In this document: piece by piece, positions 29,677-39,650 of the stretch
Layout: every line of letters starts with the position of its first letter
Numbering within the stretch: the first letter of the stretch is position 1
Assembly: GCA_002718655.1 (NCBI GenBank)
Contig: PBFM01000016.1
Location: forward strand, 6,013 to 62,435
From: Fidelibacterota bacterium
Lineage (GTDB): Bacteria; Fidelibacterota; Marinisomatia; Marinisomatales; UBA1611
Reading direction: 5' to 3'
DNA: 56,423 nucleotides
Program-made: the position numbers and the translations under genes
The notes under the pieces: generated by a model
Databases searched by the model: none
What the model was told of the DNA's origin: nothing
What the model saw: the letters and a program-made list of their open reading frames with translations, nothing else

Positions 29677-30704
29677 TAATTCGTTTTTTGTTGAATAATT
29701 GTCTGCGTTGGATATGGAATTTCAATACCCTCTGAAGAAAATCGTTTATGTACCTTTTTAATAAATTCATGAATTATTGGATTTTGATCTCCATATTTAT
29801 TTCCTCTGAAATAGACAGCTAAATCTATGCTAGATGACCCAAATAATTTGAATTTAAAGGATGGATTGGATTCTTTATTAACCTCATCCATGCTTTCATA
29901 AATTTCCTTTGCAACTTCCATCACTACTTTACTTACATGCTCAAGGTCTGAATCATATGATACACTGAGAGGAATTTTCACAGAGAAACTTGGATCTCCA
30001 CTATCATAATTTTTGATAATTGCAGTTGAAAGTTTTGTATTGGGAATATGAATTACATTATTTGACCTTTCCATCATTTTTGTATTTCGCCAACTAATAT
30101 TTTCTATATAACCCATTTCACCAGAATCCAAGCTGACAAAATCACCTGGTTCAACTTTTTTACTTAGTAAAATATGCAGACCAGCAAAAACATCAGATAA
30201 TGTATCCTTGAGTGCTAAAGATACAGCTAATCCACCTACGCCTAATGCTGTAAGCATTGGTGCAATTGATATGTTTAAATTTTCTAAAATAATGAGAATT
30301 CCAATAACATATATTGTTATCCAAACAATATTTGTAAAAATTGTAGTGGAGGGGAAACCACCGCCTTGTTTTTTTGACCATAAATCTAATAGTCCAACAA
30401 TAAGTTTAGAACAAGCATGGGTAATTGAAGCAATCAATAAAATTTGTAAACCATTTCCTATGTACGAAAAATATTCTTCAGGAATGGGCATGTCTCTTAT
30501 TGAAAGTGATAGGCCTAATAAGAAGAACCAAAATATTATTTGCGATTCTAGTGAAGAAATTATAATGTCATCACCCTTCCAACTTGTACGCTCTGCAAGC
30601 CTAGTGAGTTTTGTTCTGACAAACGTTTTAAATATTACACCAATTATCATCATACTAACGATGATAATTAAAGGTGTTAACCAAACATCAAATGAATATT
30701 CCAA
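29676..30704 (-). CDS. MscS-family mechanosensitive channel
   Basis: A 342-residue small-conductance channel homologue. About five N-terminal helices end in the pore helix APMLTALGVGGLAVSLALKD with the family's Gly/Ala packing face. The beta domain follows (EPGDFVSLDSGEMGYIENIS and WRNTKMMERSNNVIHIPNTK), then the cytoplasmic alpha/beta cage. Such channels open on membrane tension and protect against hypo-osmotic shock. It starts 10 bases after smc and overlaps DUF423 by one base. Confidence 0.93.
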   Translation of the reverse strand: MEYSFDVWLTPLIIIVSMMIIGVIFKTFVRTKLTRLAERTSWKGDDIIISSLESQIIFWFFLLGLSLSIRDMPIPEEYFSYIGNGLQILLIASITHACSKLIVGLLDLWSKKQGGGFPSTTIFTNIVWITIYVIGILIILENLNISIAPMLTALGVGGLAVSLALKDTLSDVFAGLHILLSKKVEPGDFVSLDSGEMGYIENISWRNTKMMERSNNVIHIPNTKLSTAIIKNYDSGDPSFSVKIPLSVSYDSDLEHVSKVVMEVAKEIYESMDEVNKESNPSFKFKLFGSSSIDLAVYFRGNKYGDQNPIIHEFIKKVHKRFSSEGIEIPYPTQTIIQQKTN

Positions 30705-30714
30705 TCAAAACTCC

Positions 30715-33700
30715 TTAATCAAATTTGACAGAAACAAGTTTTGAAATGCCTTTCTTTTCTTGAGTAACACCATACATATAATCAGCAATTTCCATAGTTA
30801 GCTTATTATGTGTGACAATAATAAATTGTGTCTCATCACTAAACTTTCCAAGTACTCTAGTAAATTTATGGATATTGACATCATCTAAAGGTGCATCAAC
30901 TTCATCTAAAATACAATAAGGACTGGGCTTAACCTGGTATATGGAAAAGAGCAATGATATTGCAGTAAGTGCCTTTTCACCGCTGGAAAGTAACCTAAGA
31001 GATGTATTCCTTTTACCAGGAGGTTGAGCTTCAATCGAAATGTCTGCTTCAAGTGGGTCTGGATCTCCAATTAATTTTAGGGTAGCATTGCCTCCCTCAA
31101 AAAACATTTTAAATAGTTTTTCAAAGTTTATCTTTATGAGATCAAATGTTTCCTGGAATCGTTTCCTGGCAATTTTATCTATTTTTCTGATTGTTTCTCT
31201 AAGATTTTCTTCTGCATCAACAAGATCATCTCGCTGGGTCAACAGAACCTCTAATCTTGAAACTTCCTCGTTGTATTCATCTTGCACTGCCATATTTACT
31301 GGACCAATATTATCAATGCTACGCTGAATTTTTTCTATTTCTATTTCAAGTTGCTCCTCAGTTTGATTTACAATTAATTTTTCTGGTAATTTTTTATTAT
31401 AACGGTCGCTTATACGCTCTATGACGAGTTGTATTTTTTGTTCTGTCTCTTTAGCCTCTAATTCAGAATTTTTTAATTCTTCCAACAATTGCTCTCTATC
31501 TCTTTGTTCAGTTGAAATTCTAGCTTGCAATTCTTCTATGTTTTGATATGTCTCTCGATAAACAGCCTGCTTAAGATTAATGATAGATCGTTGCTTTTGA
31601 ATAGCTGCATTAATAGACTCTAGTTCTTTTTCTGAATTTTTTGAATCGCTTTGTAAATTATCATTCATTTTTCTTAATTCATTGATTTCAATTCTGATTT
31701 TATCCTGCCTAATCTTTAATTCACTAGATGTCTCCTCCCCAGATTTCTTCTTAAATTTTAACTGGTCTCTTCTTGCCTCCAATTCAATTAGTTTGATTCT
31801 TATTTCTTGAAGAGTATTTTGGAAATCATCTCTTTCTTTTCTAATAATTAGCATTAAATCATTTTCTCGTTCTACCTTTGATTGATGGTCTTTTAATTTG
31901 TTTTTTGCTTTATGCACTAAAGGCTCGAGTGCAATTAGTGACTTCTTTGAATCTGCCATTTCTTTTCTTAGATCTTCTTTATTTTGAATCAAAGCGTTTA
32001 ACTTTTCAAAATTCTGTTCAATTTTCATTTGAACTCTTGCAACAGAAACATCTATTTCAGATAGATTTTTTCTTAATCTTTCATTATCAATCAATTGGCT
32101 ATCTATTTTATCTTTTTGAGATGAAATAGTTTTTGTTATAGACTCTAATAATTTCTTTATTTTATTTTCTTTTTTGATTAGCTTATCTAATTCTATCGAA
32201 ATACCATCCAGTTTTTCCTTTCTTCCAATCATATGTCCATAATCAGAAAACTGTCTATTCTTTAGAACATAATCCTCTCCAAAATATCCACCAGCTTTAT
32301 CTACTAGATTCCATCCCGTTAGTTCCTCTGAATTAATAGCTGAACTAAAATCATCAACCACCAGTACATTACCTAAAAGATAATTTGCAAGAGGCCGTAA
32401 TTCTTTACTCGTCTCAACGAGATTTGAAGCTCGTGAAATAATCAGATTTGATGATGGTAATTCTTTTAATTCTGTTGATATGTATGATGCTTCTTTTAAA
32501 GGAATAATTGTCAAAGCTCCAAGATTTTCCTGACTGACCTTTTCTAATGTATCTAATGCATGTGATCTATCTTTTGCAATAAGACAATGGGATAAATCAC
32601 CAAGACCTGATTCTAATGCATCCCTATAGGAAATTTCTGTTTGGAATACATCAGCAACAGTACCCAGTATTCCTGGGAAGAGGTTCGGATTTTCTAAAAC
32701 ATAGCGAGTACCTTCAGGGAAACCATCTCGAGATTCTACTAACTCACTATAAAACTTTTGCTGTCCTTTTAAAGATTTTATCATAGCTGAGGCATTATGT
32801 TGCTGCTCAGATATTGAATTTTTCTCATTAATAAAATTTTCAAATTCTTTTTCAAGCTTGCTAAGCTCTTTTTCTGATTTCAGGATTGATTTTTGTATTC
32901 TTAGTTTATCTTTTTCCAAGTTTTTTTGCGCAATTAAATCACTTTTTTCACATTCTTTTTGAATTTGGATTAGTTTTTTAAAATTATTTAAATCAATGGA
33001 TTTATCATCAATAAGAGCTTTAGTTCTATCATACAAAGAAACATCATCAGCAATTTTTCTTTGTAATTCCCACCTCTCATTTTGAGTGTTGTCAAGAGTT
33101 TGAACAGCTTTTTGATATTTATTTTCAATAATATTAAATTTTTCTCTTTCTGACTTATATTCTCTTAACTGTCCTTCAATGGTAGGTTCTAGTTCAGTTA
33201 TTTCTTTATCAAAATCAAGTTTAAGCTGCTTAAGATTCTCAATTTTAGAAAAGTTTGAATTCTTCTCTCGTTCTAGACGTTCAATGGTAATTAATGCACC
33301 ACGTCTTTTTTCAGTACTAACCAATATACCATTACGTAAGGATTCTCTTGATTGATTCAATTCCGCCATAGCCTCTTGAAAATGATTTAATTCTGATTCT
33401 TGTGATTTGTAGGTATCTTGCAGTTGGATTAATTCATTATCAAGAACAGATGATTCAGAAGTTTTATTTTCTCTTAGATGACGATATTCTTCTATGCGAT
33501 TTTTCAGAGGCTTGATTTGTGAATTAAATCTATGCACTTGAAGGAATGCTAATTCTTGATCTTTGTTTTGTATCGTTTCTGAAAGTGTTGCATGCCTCTT
33601 ATACCTTTTTAGCTGCAACTCTAAATTGCGTACCTTTTGCTCAACTTCAGAAATTATATCTTGGATTCTCTCAAGATCCATATGTGTAGTTTCGAACCTT

Positions 33701-34236
33701 TTTATAGTAGCTTTCCTCTGCGACCTGTATTTATGGATTCCTGCTGCTTCTTCAAACATTTTTCTGCGATCATCAGCGGTATCTGATAATATCTGCTCAA
33801 TCATTTTTAATTCGATAACTGAATAAGCATCTGCACCCATACCTGTATCAATGAATAAATCACTAATATCTTTGAGTCTGCATTGAGTCTTATTCAAATA
33901 ATATTCTGATTCACCATTTCTATATATTCTTCTAGCAATCTCAATATCATTATACTCAATTGGAAGTTTACCTGAATTATTATGAACGGTCATTGCCACC
34001 TCACATACACTAAGAGGTTTAATCCCATCGGCACCATTAAAAATAACATCTTCCATTTTACCGCTACGTAGAACACTATATTTCTGTTCACCTAATACCC
34101 AGCGAATCGCATCGACGATATTTGTTTTTCCGCACCCATTGGGTCCCACCACAGTGGTTATGCCTTGACCTAATTTCATGACTTCCTTAGAGGCAAAGGA
34201 TTTGAAGCCATGCATTTTTAATTCTGATATATACAC
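30715..34236 (-). CDS. smc: Chromosome partition protein SMC
   Basis: A 1,173-residue condensin ATPase. The N-terminal Walker A is VVGPNGCGKTNIVDAIRW. Long coiled coils (about 170-500 and 670-1010) flank a hinge at about 510-650 (GFPEGTRYVL, FPGILGTVADVF, VVDDFSSAIN). The C-terminal head has the LSSGEKALTAISLL signature and Walker B PYCILDEVDAPLDD. Length and architecture are those of bacterial SMC. The ScpA/ScpB partners are not in the window. A possible TAnnTTTG element lies 89 bases upstream (minus strand, 34332-34325), too weak to list as a feature. Confidence 0.98.
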   Translation of the reverse strand: MYISELKMHGFKSFASKEVMKLGQGITTVVGPNGCGKTNIVDAIRWVLGEQKYSVLRSGKMEDVIFNGADGIKPLSVCEVAMTVHNNSGKLPIEYNDIEIARRIYRNGESEYYLNKTQCRLKDISDLFIDTGMGADAYSVIELKMIEQILSDTADDRRKMFEEAAGIHKYRSQRKATIKRFETTHMDLERIQDIISEVEQKVRNLELQLKRYKRHATLSETIQNKDQELAFLQVHRFNSQIKPLKNRIEEYRHLRENKTSESSVLDNELIQLQDTYKSQESELNHFQEAMAELNQSRESLRNGILVSTEKRRGALITIERLEREKNSNFSKIENLKQLKLDFDKEITELEPTIEGQLREYKSEREKFNIIENKYQKAVQTLDNTQNERWELQRKIADDVSLYDRTKALIDDKSIDLNNFKKLIQIQKECEKSDLIAQKNLEKDKLRIQKSILKSEKELSKLEKEFENFINEKNSISEQQHNASAMIKSLKGQQKFYSELVESRDGFPEGTRYVLENPNLFPGILGTVADVFQTEISYRDALESGLGDLSHCLIAKDRSHALDTLEKVSQENLGALTIIPLKEASYISTELKELPSSNLIISRASNLVETSKELRPLANYLLGNVLVVDDFSSAINSEELTGWNLVDKAGGYFGEDYVLKNRQFSDYGHMIGRKEKLDGISIELDKLIKKENKIKKLLESITKTISSQKDKIDSQLIDNERLRKNLSEIDVSVARVQMKIEQNFEKLNALIQNKEDLRKEMADSKKSLIALEPLVHKAKNKLKDHQSKVERENDLMLIIRKERDDFQNTLQEIRIKLIELEARRDQLKFKKKSGEETSSELKIRQDKIRIEINELRKMNDNLQSDSKNSEKELESINAAIQKQRSIINLKQAVYRETYQNIEELQARISTEQRDREQLLEELKNSELEAKETEQKIQLVIERISDRYNKKLPEKLIVNQTEEQLEIEIEKIQRSIDNIGPVNMAVQDEYNEEVSRLEVLLTQRDDLVDAEENLRETIRKIDKIARKRFQETFDLIKINFEKLFKMFFEGGNATLKLIGDPDPLEADISIEAQPPGKRNTSLRLLSSGEKALTAISLLFSIYQVKPSPYCILDEVDAPLDDVNIHKFTRVLGKFSDETQFIIVTHNKLTMEIADYMYGVTQEKKGISKLVSVKFD

Positions 34237-34359
34237 AAAAACTTTTGAGAATGCGGTGTTGAAATTTACCCGATTTTATGGAAAAAAACTACAGTCCGAG
34301 TAAATATTATTTAAAACCAAATAACAAAGATATTTGAATTAAAAACCAGATAAAAAATA

Positions 34360-34653
34360 TTAGTGCGAATACTGCCTACAATCTGATTTCTTACAGTCTT
34401 CATCATATACAAACTTATTTTTATTCTTTAATGATTTATAGATTGTTTTTGAAATTAGCTTTCCATATTGATTAAAGTTTAAAGAGACCACTCTGTCACC
34501 CTCCTTACCACCGAAAACGTAATGCAGATTAGATTTGTATACGGGTCTATAATTTAGAACATTAACATTTTGATGTGCATTTTGATTAATTAAAGGATCG
34601 GAGGAAAGTAATTCATTAAATAAGCACAATAATATTAGAATTAGAATCTTCAT
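34360..34653 (-). CDS. Small secreted protein of unknown function
   Basis: 97 residues: a signal peptide (MKILILILLCLFNELLSS), a mature part with QNAHQNVNVLNYRPVYKSN and FGGKEGDRVVSLNFN, and two cysteines near the C-terminus (CKKSDC) that could form a disulfide or bind metal. No family was recognised. It lies alone between the HIT gene and smc, with AT-rich gaps of about 98 and 123 bases on either side. I accept it as a gene because of the clean signal peptide and Gram-negative-like export pattern, but length makes this less certain. Confidence 0.55.
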   Translation of the reverse strand: MKILILILLCLFNELLSSDPLINQNAHQNVNVLNYRPVYKSNLHYVFGGKEGDRVVSLNFNQYGKLISKTIYKSLKNKNKFVYDEDCKKSDCRQYSH

Positions 34654-34751
34654 ATAACATAACTTAGATTTGAGGAATCAACATATGATATTTTCACGAA
34701 CGAATATTAATTGGTTGTATTTAAAAATACTAAAATAACTTTTTAAAAACT

Positions 34752-35096
34752 TTATCCTGGTGGCCAATGAAATTTTCTTCCTCCTAATAAGTGAAGATGG
34801 ATGTGAAAAACAGTTTGACCACCATGACTATTGCAATTGAAATTTGTTCTATATCCATTATCGGATATATCAAAATCTTTTGCAAGTTTACTTGCTAGTA
34901 GTACCATTTCACCAATTAAGGATTTATGCTCTAATCCTATATGATTTAAGGTAGAAATGTGTAGTTTAGGTATGATTAGTAAATGTATGGGGGCTTGAGG
35001 ATTGATATCATTGAATGCTAATAACCTATCATCTTCATAAACAATATTTGTTTGTATTTCTTTATTTATAATTTTACAAAATAAACAATCCTTCAA
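34752..35096 (-). CDS. HIT family (HinT-like) nucleotide hydrolase
   Basis: A 114-residue histidine-triad purine-nucleotide phosphoramidase/hydrolase. The N-terminal CLFCKIINKEI carries the first cysteines often binding zinc; the core is YEDDRLLAFNDINPQAPIHL, and the catalytic triad motif is HIHLHLLGG (H-x-H-x-H). The tail WPPG is typical of HinT. It follows rsmE by 11 bases, so it is probably co-transcribed. Confidence 0.95.
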   Translation of the reverse strand: MKDCLFCKIINKEIQTNIVYEDDRLLAFNDINPQAPIHLLIIPKLHISTLNHIGLEHKSLIGEMVLLASKLAKDFDISDNGYRTNFNCNSHGGQTVFHIHLHLLGGRKFHWPPG

Positions 35097-35107
35097 AAAA
35101 AATCCTT

Positions 35108-35815
35108 TTATCCATATAATTCATTTAAAATAGATAATGATGCGTGCATAGCAGTTTCTGCCCTAAGTTTTCTTATTCCAAGATTATAAAACTTAACTCC
35201 AGAATTATTCATAATATTCATTTCTTTTTTATTAAAATCTCCTTCTGGACCAATTATGATATTTATTGTCTTACTTTTTTTCACTGTATATTCGGATAAT
35301 TTTTTATGCGATTTCATACTACCAGCAAAACATTGGCCTTTATTTATTTTTAACCATTCTTTCAATTTTAATGGTTCACTAATACTTGGAAAGACACTTC
35401 TATTGCATTGCTTTGCAGCTGAAATAATTAATTTTTCACATCTAGAAATGTTGATTGTTTTTTTCATACACCTATCTGTAATTATTGGGATAATATTCTT
35501 AGCACCTAATTCAGTAGCTTTTTCAATCAAATTTTCAAATCTATGTCGTTTTATTACAGCTGGGACTACATTTATGAGTGTTTTATTTTCACCAAATTTT
35601 TCTACTTTTTTTAATATTTTTCCATATACAAAACCATTATTAATTTTTTTAATCTTTGCAATATAACCATATCCTTTCCCATCTAGGAGAATTAAACTTT
35701 CTCCAGTTCTAACTCTTAATACATTCTTCGCGTGGTGAGATTCTTTTTTGTTTAATTTAAATTGGTCATCATTGATTTCAGAAGATTCAATGAAAAAAGA
35801 TTTAAAGTTTGTCAC
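35108..35815 (-). CDS. rsmE: 16S rRNA (uracil-1498-N3)-methyltransferase RsmE
   Basis: A 235-residue SPOUT methyltransferase modifying U1498 in the decoding region of 16S rRNA. The N-terminal PUA-like part has KKESHHAKNVLRVRTGE. The SPOUT part has VIKRHRFENLIEKATELGA, the cofactor segment INIIIGPEGDFNKKE and the knot LGIRKLRAETAMHASLSIL. Its start overlaps the upstream outer-membrane gene by 4 bases. Length is normal for the family. Confidence 0.95.
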   Translation of the reverse strand: MTNFKSFFIESSEINDDQFKLNKKESHHAKNVLRVRTGESLILLDGKGYGYIAKIKKINNGFVYGKILKKVEKFGENKTLINVVPAVIKRHRFENLIEKATELGAKNIIPIITDRCMKKTINISRCEKLIISAAKQCNRSVFPSISEPLKLKEWLKINKGQCFAGSMKSHKKLSEYTVKKSKTINIIIGPEGDFNKKEMNIMNNSGVKFYNLGIRKLRAETAMHASLSILNELYG

Positions 35816-36438
35816 TTTTTTCTACGATTAAATGAAATATGAATTAATTGACCTGAATAATCATCTATACCATCAAATTCCCGTTTAAGTGGAAGAAGCT
35901 CATAACCGAACATTACTGAAACAGAATTAAGACCAACCATTTTAAATTCTACACCAGCACCAATGAATCCACCAGGTGTAATTTGTGAATCTGGGTTTTC
36001 CCATCTATCCTTAAAACTTCCATATTCTTTACCATCAAAACTTAATACTACCCCTGATCTTAAAGTTAAAAATGGTGAAAAATTATTTTCTATTTTCCCA
36101 TTAAATGGGAAATAGTTACCACCAATGAAAATGGGTAGCATAAATAAGCTTACACCTCCGATGGTCTCCCATTGTCCATTAAAATTATTAAAAACATATG
36201 TCTCATTTGATGCTTTTATATCATAGTATCTAATTTCAATATTTAGTGAAAAATCATTACTATCATGCATTAATTGGCGCGTAAAAAAAAATCCTGAGCC
36301 ACTATTACCTATATCTAAACCAAACCCATTATCAACGTTTGTGTACTGACCAAATATTGTTGCAGTCAAGAATAATAGAATGATTATTTTAATAATTTTA
36401 AAGAAATTCAAAACTTTGTTAGAAACAGTAAATGCCAT
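35812..36438 (-). CDS. Outer-membrane beta-barrel protein, unknown function
   Basis: A 208-residue exported protein: a long basic N-terminus, a hydrophobic signal segment (IIKIIILLFLTATIFGQ), then amphipathic strands with many aromatic and Gly residues (FTRQLMHDSNDFSLNIEIRY, GGFIGAGVEFKMVGLNSVSV) and an N-terminal half rich in Asn/Gly. It looks like a small barrel of the kind common in FCB bacteria. No named family was recognised. It overlaps rsmE by 4 bases and is 2 bases after DoxX, so its expression is tied to those genes without an obvious functional link. Confidence 0.72.
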   Translation of the reverse strand: MAFTVSNKVLNFFKIIKIIILLFLTATIFGQYTNVDNGFGLDIGNSGSGFFFTRQLMHDSNDFSLNIEIRYYDIKASNETYVFNNFNGQWETIGGVSLFMLPIFIGGNYFPFNGKIENNFSPFLTLRSGVVLSFDGKEYGSFKDRWENPDSQITPGGFIGAGVEFKMVGLNSVSVMFGYELLPLKREFDGIDDYSGQLIHISFNRRKK

Positions 36439-36440
36439 GA

Positions 36441-36884
36441 TTATGATTTATTTAATGTAAATAGATTTTGATCCAGACTATAACGACCGGGTCCCGTTAT
36501 TAATATGAAAATATATATGGTTAAATAGATAAATGCTAATTCAGCATTTTCTCCGTCAAAAAGATGAAAAAGCCCTGCGAAGGCCATGGTTATAATGATT
36601 AATAATGAAGAAAATCTGGTAAAGAGTCCTAATGCTACGAACCAGGTAAATACTGCTTCACTTAATGCTGCAAAAAAACCAAAGAAAATATATCCAAATT
36701 TAATACCTATCAAAGGCATTACTGCCTCACCAAGCCATTCCCAAGTAGATGTTCCACCAAGAATTTTTTTATACCCGTGATAGTAAAACAAATAAAATGA
36801 AGGTATGATTCTTATTAGCAATAATGCCCAATCAACACTGTTAGCAAATAGCTTTTTTTTAAACATTAACCTTTTTAATAGCAT
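36441..36884 (-). CDS. DoxX-family membrane protein
   Basis: A 147-residue, four-helix protein. Family features are the first helix LLIRIIPSFYLFYYHGYKKI, GYIFFGFFAALSEAVFTWF and ITGPGRYSLDQNLF at the end. DoxX members include quinol-oxidase-associated and redox-stress-linked proteins, but the specific role here is unknown. The start could also be the ATG six codons in (MFKKK), closer to family starts. It lies 11 bases after the CRTAC1 gene. Confidence 0.86.
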   Translation of the reverse strand: MLLKRLMFKKKLFANSVDWALLLIRIIPSFYLFYYHGYKKILGGTSTWEWLGEAVMPLIGIKFGYIFFGFFAALSEAVFTWFVALGLFTRFSSLLIIITMAFAGLFHLFDGENAELAFIYLTIYIFILITGPGRYSLDQNLFTLNKS

Positions 36885-36895
36885 ATTTCTTGTTG

Positions 36896-38572
36896 CTATC
36901 CTTTATGTTTCATTAATAGTTTAATGCTCTCACCTTCAATAACCTCATAATAATTATTCACTTTTATTCTTTCGTATTTATCTACAATCCCACTAGGCCA
37001 TTTTATTTCAATCTTTTCAATATTTGATTGATTATCTAACCCAAATAATATCCGCTTATCATTTGATGCCATATAACTTCCTGCTGTATTTACAACTCTT
37101 TTTTGCAACAAATCATATGAGTCTATTGTAATCAGAGCTCCTATTGCATCCTTATTTGATTTCACACCTACCAATGAGAACCCAACCCAATTTTTTTCTG
37201 GATTACCTTTCCTTATCAAAAGGTTTGCAGGCCCATTATTGTTTGCAATGACTATATCAACATCACCATCATTATCAATATCACCAAAAGCGGCTCCACG
37301 GCCTACGCTTGCTGAGTTAACATCATCAGTAGCATCCAATTTTAATTCCTTAAATTTTCCATTACGATTATTTAGAAAAATTTGCTTTTTTTGAGCATAA
37401 GTATATCCGCTATGTACATCATTTATATTTGCTGCCACATGCCCATTTACAACAAAAAGATCAAGCCATCCATCATTATCTAAATCAAGGAGTTTTGTAC
37501 CAAAACCAACATAATTAAGACTAGGCTGTTGAAGTCCGGAACTAAAGGTAAGGTCATTAAAATATCCCATTCTATTATTAATATAAATTGTATTTGACTC
37601 ACCACTAAAATTTGTTACAAAAATATCTAACCAACCATCGCCGTTCACATCGCCAATATCTACTCCCATCCCGGCTTCAGGTAATCCATTCCCGTTGTAG
37701 CCAATACCATTGAAAATTGCATTTTCCTCAAAATATCCGTACCCGTCATTAATATAGTAATGATTCATGACCCCATCATTAGCAACGTAAATGTCCAAAT
37801 CACCATCAAAATCAAAGTCTGCAGGTATAACACCAAGTCCCTTACCATTTTTACCTAATATACCAGATTTTGTTGAAACATCTTCAAATTTCCAATTCCC
37901 CTTATTTTTATATAGTTTATCTTCAATACCGTTAAAAAAATCAGGCTTACAATAGTCCCTGATTCCTCTTACTCTATCTCCGCACCAAGGGTTATTAGTT
38001 AATGAGAATTCTACATAATTAGAAATGTATATATCTAACAGCCCATCCGAATCCATATCAAACAAAGCGACACTCGCACCCCATTCAGGATTACTAATTC
38101 CAGCGCTAACTGTAACATTCGAAAATGTTCCATTACCTTCATTTTTGTAAAAAACATCTTCACCAAAATTTGTAACGTAGAGATCAATATTCCCATCATT
38201 ATCAACATCACCACACGCACATCCCATACTATATGATTTATCACCTACTCCAGCTAACGAAGTTACATCAGTCCAGAATTTGCCATCATTTCGAAATAGC
38301 TTATTTTCAAGAATTATATTTTGGTCCGATCCAGGAAGTTTAGAACCCTGACAGAAGTAAATATCTAGATCTTTATCATTATCATAGTCAAAAAGACATA
38401 CCCCTGGGCCTATCGTCTCTATATAATACCTTTCCCCTGTACCACCATGGTCATGGTGGAAAAAGAGTCCCTGAGATAACGCTTCGTCAATAAACTCGAT
38501 TCCATTTGCAATGAGTTGACTCATTTGTAAAAGTATTAAAACAATGCGGATATTGATTAAATGACTCATCAA
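36896..38572 (-). CDS. CRTAC1/ASPIC-UnbV FG-GAP repeat surface protein
   Basis: A 558-residue exported protein. After a hydrophobic start (about residues 8-22) come six FG-GAP-like repeats with Ca2+-binding DxDxDG loops (for example GDVDNDGNIDLYVTN, FDMDSDGLLDIYISN, GDVNGDGWLDIFVTN). They form a beta-propeller like that of integrin alpha chains. The last about 90 residues are an ASPIC/UnbV domain (SYMASNDKRILFGL, IEIKWPSGIVDKY). Such proteins are common on FCB and planctomycete surfaces and may bind carbohydrate or mediate adhesion. No sorting domain is seen. It follows the MORN gene by 32 bases and leads the DoxX-rsmE-HIT group. Confidence 0.9.
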   Translation of the reverse strand: MMSHLINIRIVLILLQMSQLIANGIEFIDEALSQGLFFHHDHGGTGERYYIETIGPGVCLFDYDNDKDLDIYFCQGSKLPGSDQNIILENKLFRNDGKFWTDVTSLAGVGDKSYSMGCACGDVDNDGNIDLYVTNFGEDVFYKNEGNGTFSNVTVSAGISNPEWGASVALFDMDSDGLLDIYISNYVEFSLTNNPWCGDRVRGIRDYCKPDFFNGIEDKLYKNKGNWKFEDVSTKSGILGKNGKGLGVIPADFDFDGDLDIYVANDGVMNHYYINDGYGYFEENAIFNGIGYNGNGLPEAGMGVDIGDVNGDGWLDIFVTNFSGESNTIYINNRMGYFNDLTFSSGLQQPSLNYVGFGTKLLDLDNDGWLDLFVVNGHVAANINDVHSGYTYAQKKQIFLNNRNGKFKELKLDATDDVNSASVGRGAAFGDIDNDGDVDIVIANNNGPANLLIRKGNPEKNWVGFSLVGVKSNKDAIGALITIDSYDLLQKRVVNTAGSYMASNDKRILFGLDNQSNIEKIEIKWPSGIVDKYERIKVNNYYEVIEGESIKLLMKHKG

Positions 38573-38604
38573 CGATAAATAATTTTTAAAATTAATTGAA
38601 ATAT

Positions 38605-38934
38605 TTAATCATGTACTAATTCCTTATCAATTTTTCCATCTTGTTTATAATATATCCATTTACCGTATTCCCGACCATTTTTCATTATACCCTCTTCCAT
38701 TTTCTGTCCATTACCATACCACATTTTGTGCATGCCATGTTTTTTTCCATTTTTCCATGCCTGCTCAATGCTTTTTTGACCATTCTCATACCAACCAACT
38801 ATTATACCATTCTTTTTGTCATCTACGTAATTTTCTTGTAACCATAAATTTCCATTCTTGTACCAATATAGCATATTTCCCTCTTTCATACCCTCAACAA
38901 ACTTCACAGTTTGTTTTTTTTTTTCCATTTTCAT
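38605..38934 (-). CDS. MORN-variant repeat protein, C-terminal part (out of frame)
   Basis: 109 codons of toxin/MORN-variant repeats (YWYKNGNLWLQENYVDDKKN, GWYENGQKSIEQAWKNGKKHG) in the frame one base away from the longer upstream part. The ATG at its start lies in the overlap with the upstream frame and is probably not a natural start. Removing one base from the 11-A tract (plus-strand T run 38914-38924) fuses it to the upstream protein so that the repeat phase continues perfectly (ENGKKKQTVKFVEGMKEG). See the upstream entry for the whole gene. Confidence 0.6.
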   Translation of the reverse strand: MKMEKKKQTVKFVEGMKEGNMLYWYKNGNLWLQENYVDDKKNGIIVGWYENGQKSIEQAWKNGKKHGMHKMWYGNGQKMEEGIMKNGREYGKWIYYKQDGKIDKELVHD

Positions 38935-39650
38935 GCCAAGCAGTAAAAGAACCTTCTTTTAAATCATTCTTGTAATTTTGTTCAATACTTTTTATGCCAT
39001 TCTCATACCAACCAATCTGTATTCCATGTTTTTTTCCATCAACATAATTTTCTTCTAAATATTTTATACTATTTTCTTGCCAATATGTCCATTTACCCAT
39101 TTTATAGTTGAAATCTCCTAATAAACCCTGCTGTTTCTTATAACCATTTTCATACCATTCTGTGAAAAGGCCATCCTTTTTTCCATTTTTCCATGTTTGC
39201 TCAATACTTTTTTGACCATTTTCATACCATTCTGTGAAAAAACCATTCTTTTGACCTTTTTCATAAGATTCTTTTAAATACTTTTTCCCTTCCTCATCCC
39301 AATAAATCCATTCTCCATCTTGCAAACCATCTTTAAAATTTCCTTTTTGCTTTTTTAATCCATTATCATACCATTCTATGAATAAACCATTCTTTAATTT
39401 ATTTAGGTATGATCCTTGTCTTCTTTTGATACCATCTTCAAATAAAGTAAATAACCCATGTTTTTTTCCATCAACATAATTTTCTTCTAAATATTTTTGT
39501 CCATTTTCATCCCAATAAATCCATTCTCCATTTTTCAAATCATTAAAATAATTACCTTCATTTTTCTTTTGCCCTGAATTGTAATAATTAGTGAAGAAGC
39601 CTTCTTTTTTTCCATTTTTCAATTCTCCATTTTCACGAGTCATTCCTGAA
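38641..39650 (-). repeat. Tandem imperfect repeat units encoding MORN-variant motifs
   Basis: Units of about 69 bases repeat through the MORN gene with visible DNA-level identity, for example CCATTTTCATACCATTCTGT at 39145 and again at 39218 (plus strand), each preceded by a similar Lys/Asn/Gly codon run. The near-identical neighbouring copies suggest recent unit duplication and could allow copy-number change. Confidence 0.65.

Noticed and set aside
38641..39650. CRISPR-like repeat pattern
   Set aside because: The repeats are imperfect, contiguous and encode MORN-variant units in frame; there are no unique spacers or cas genes.
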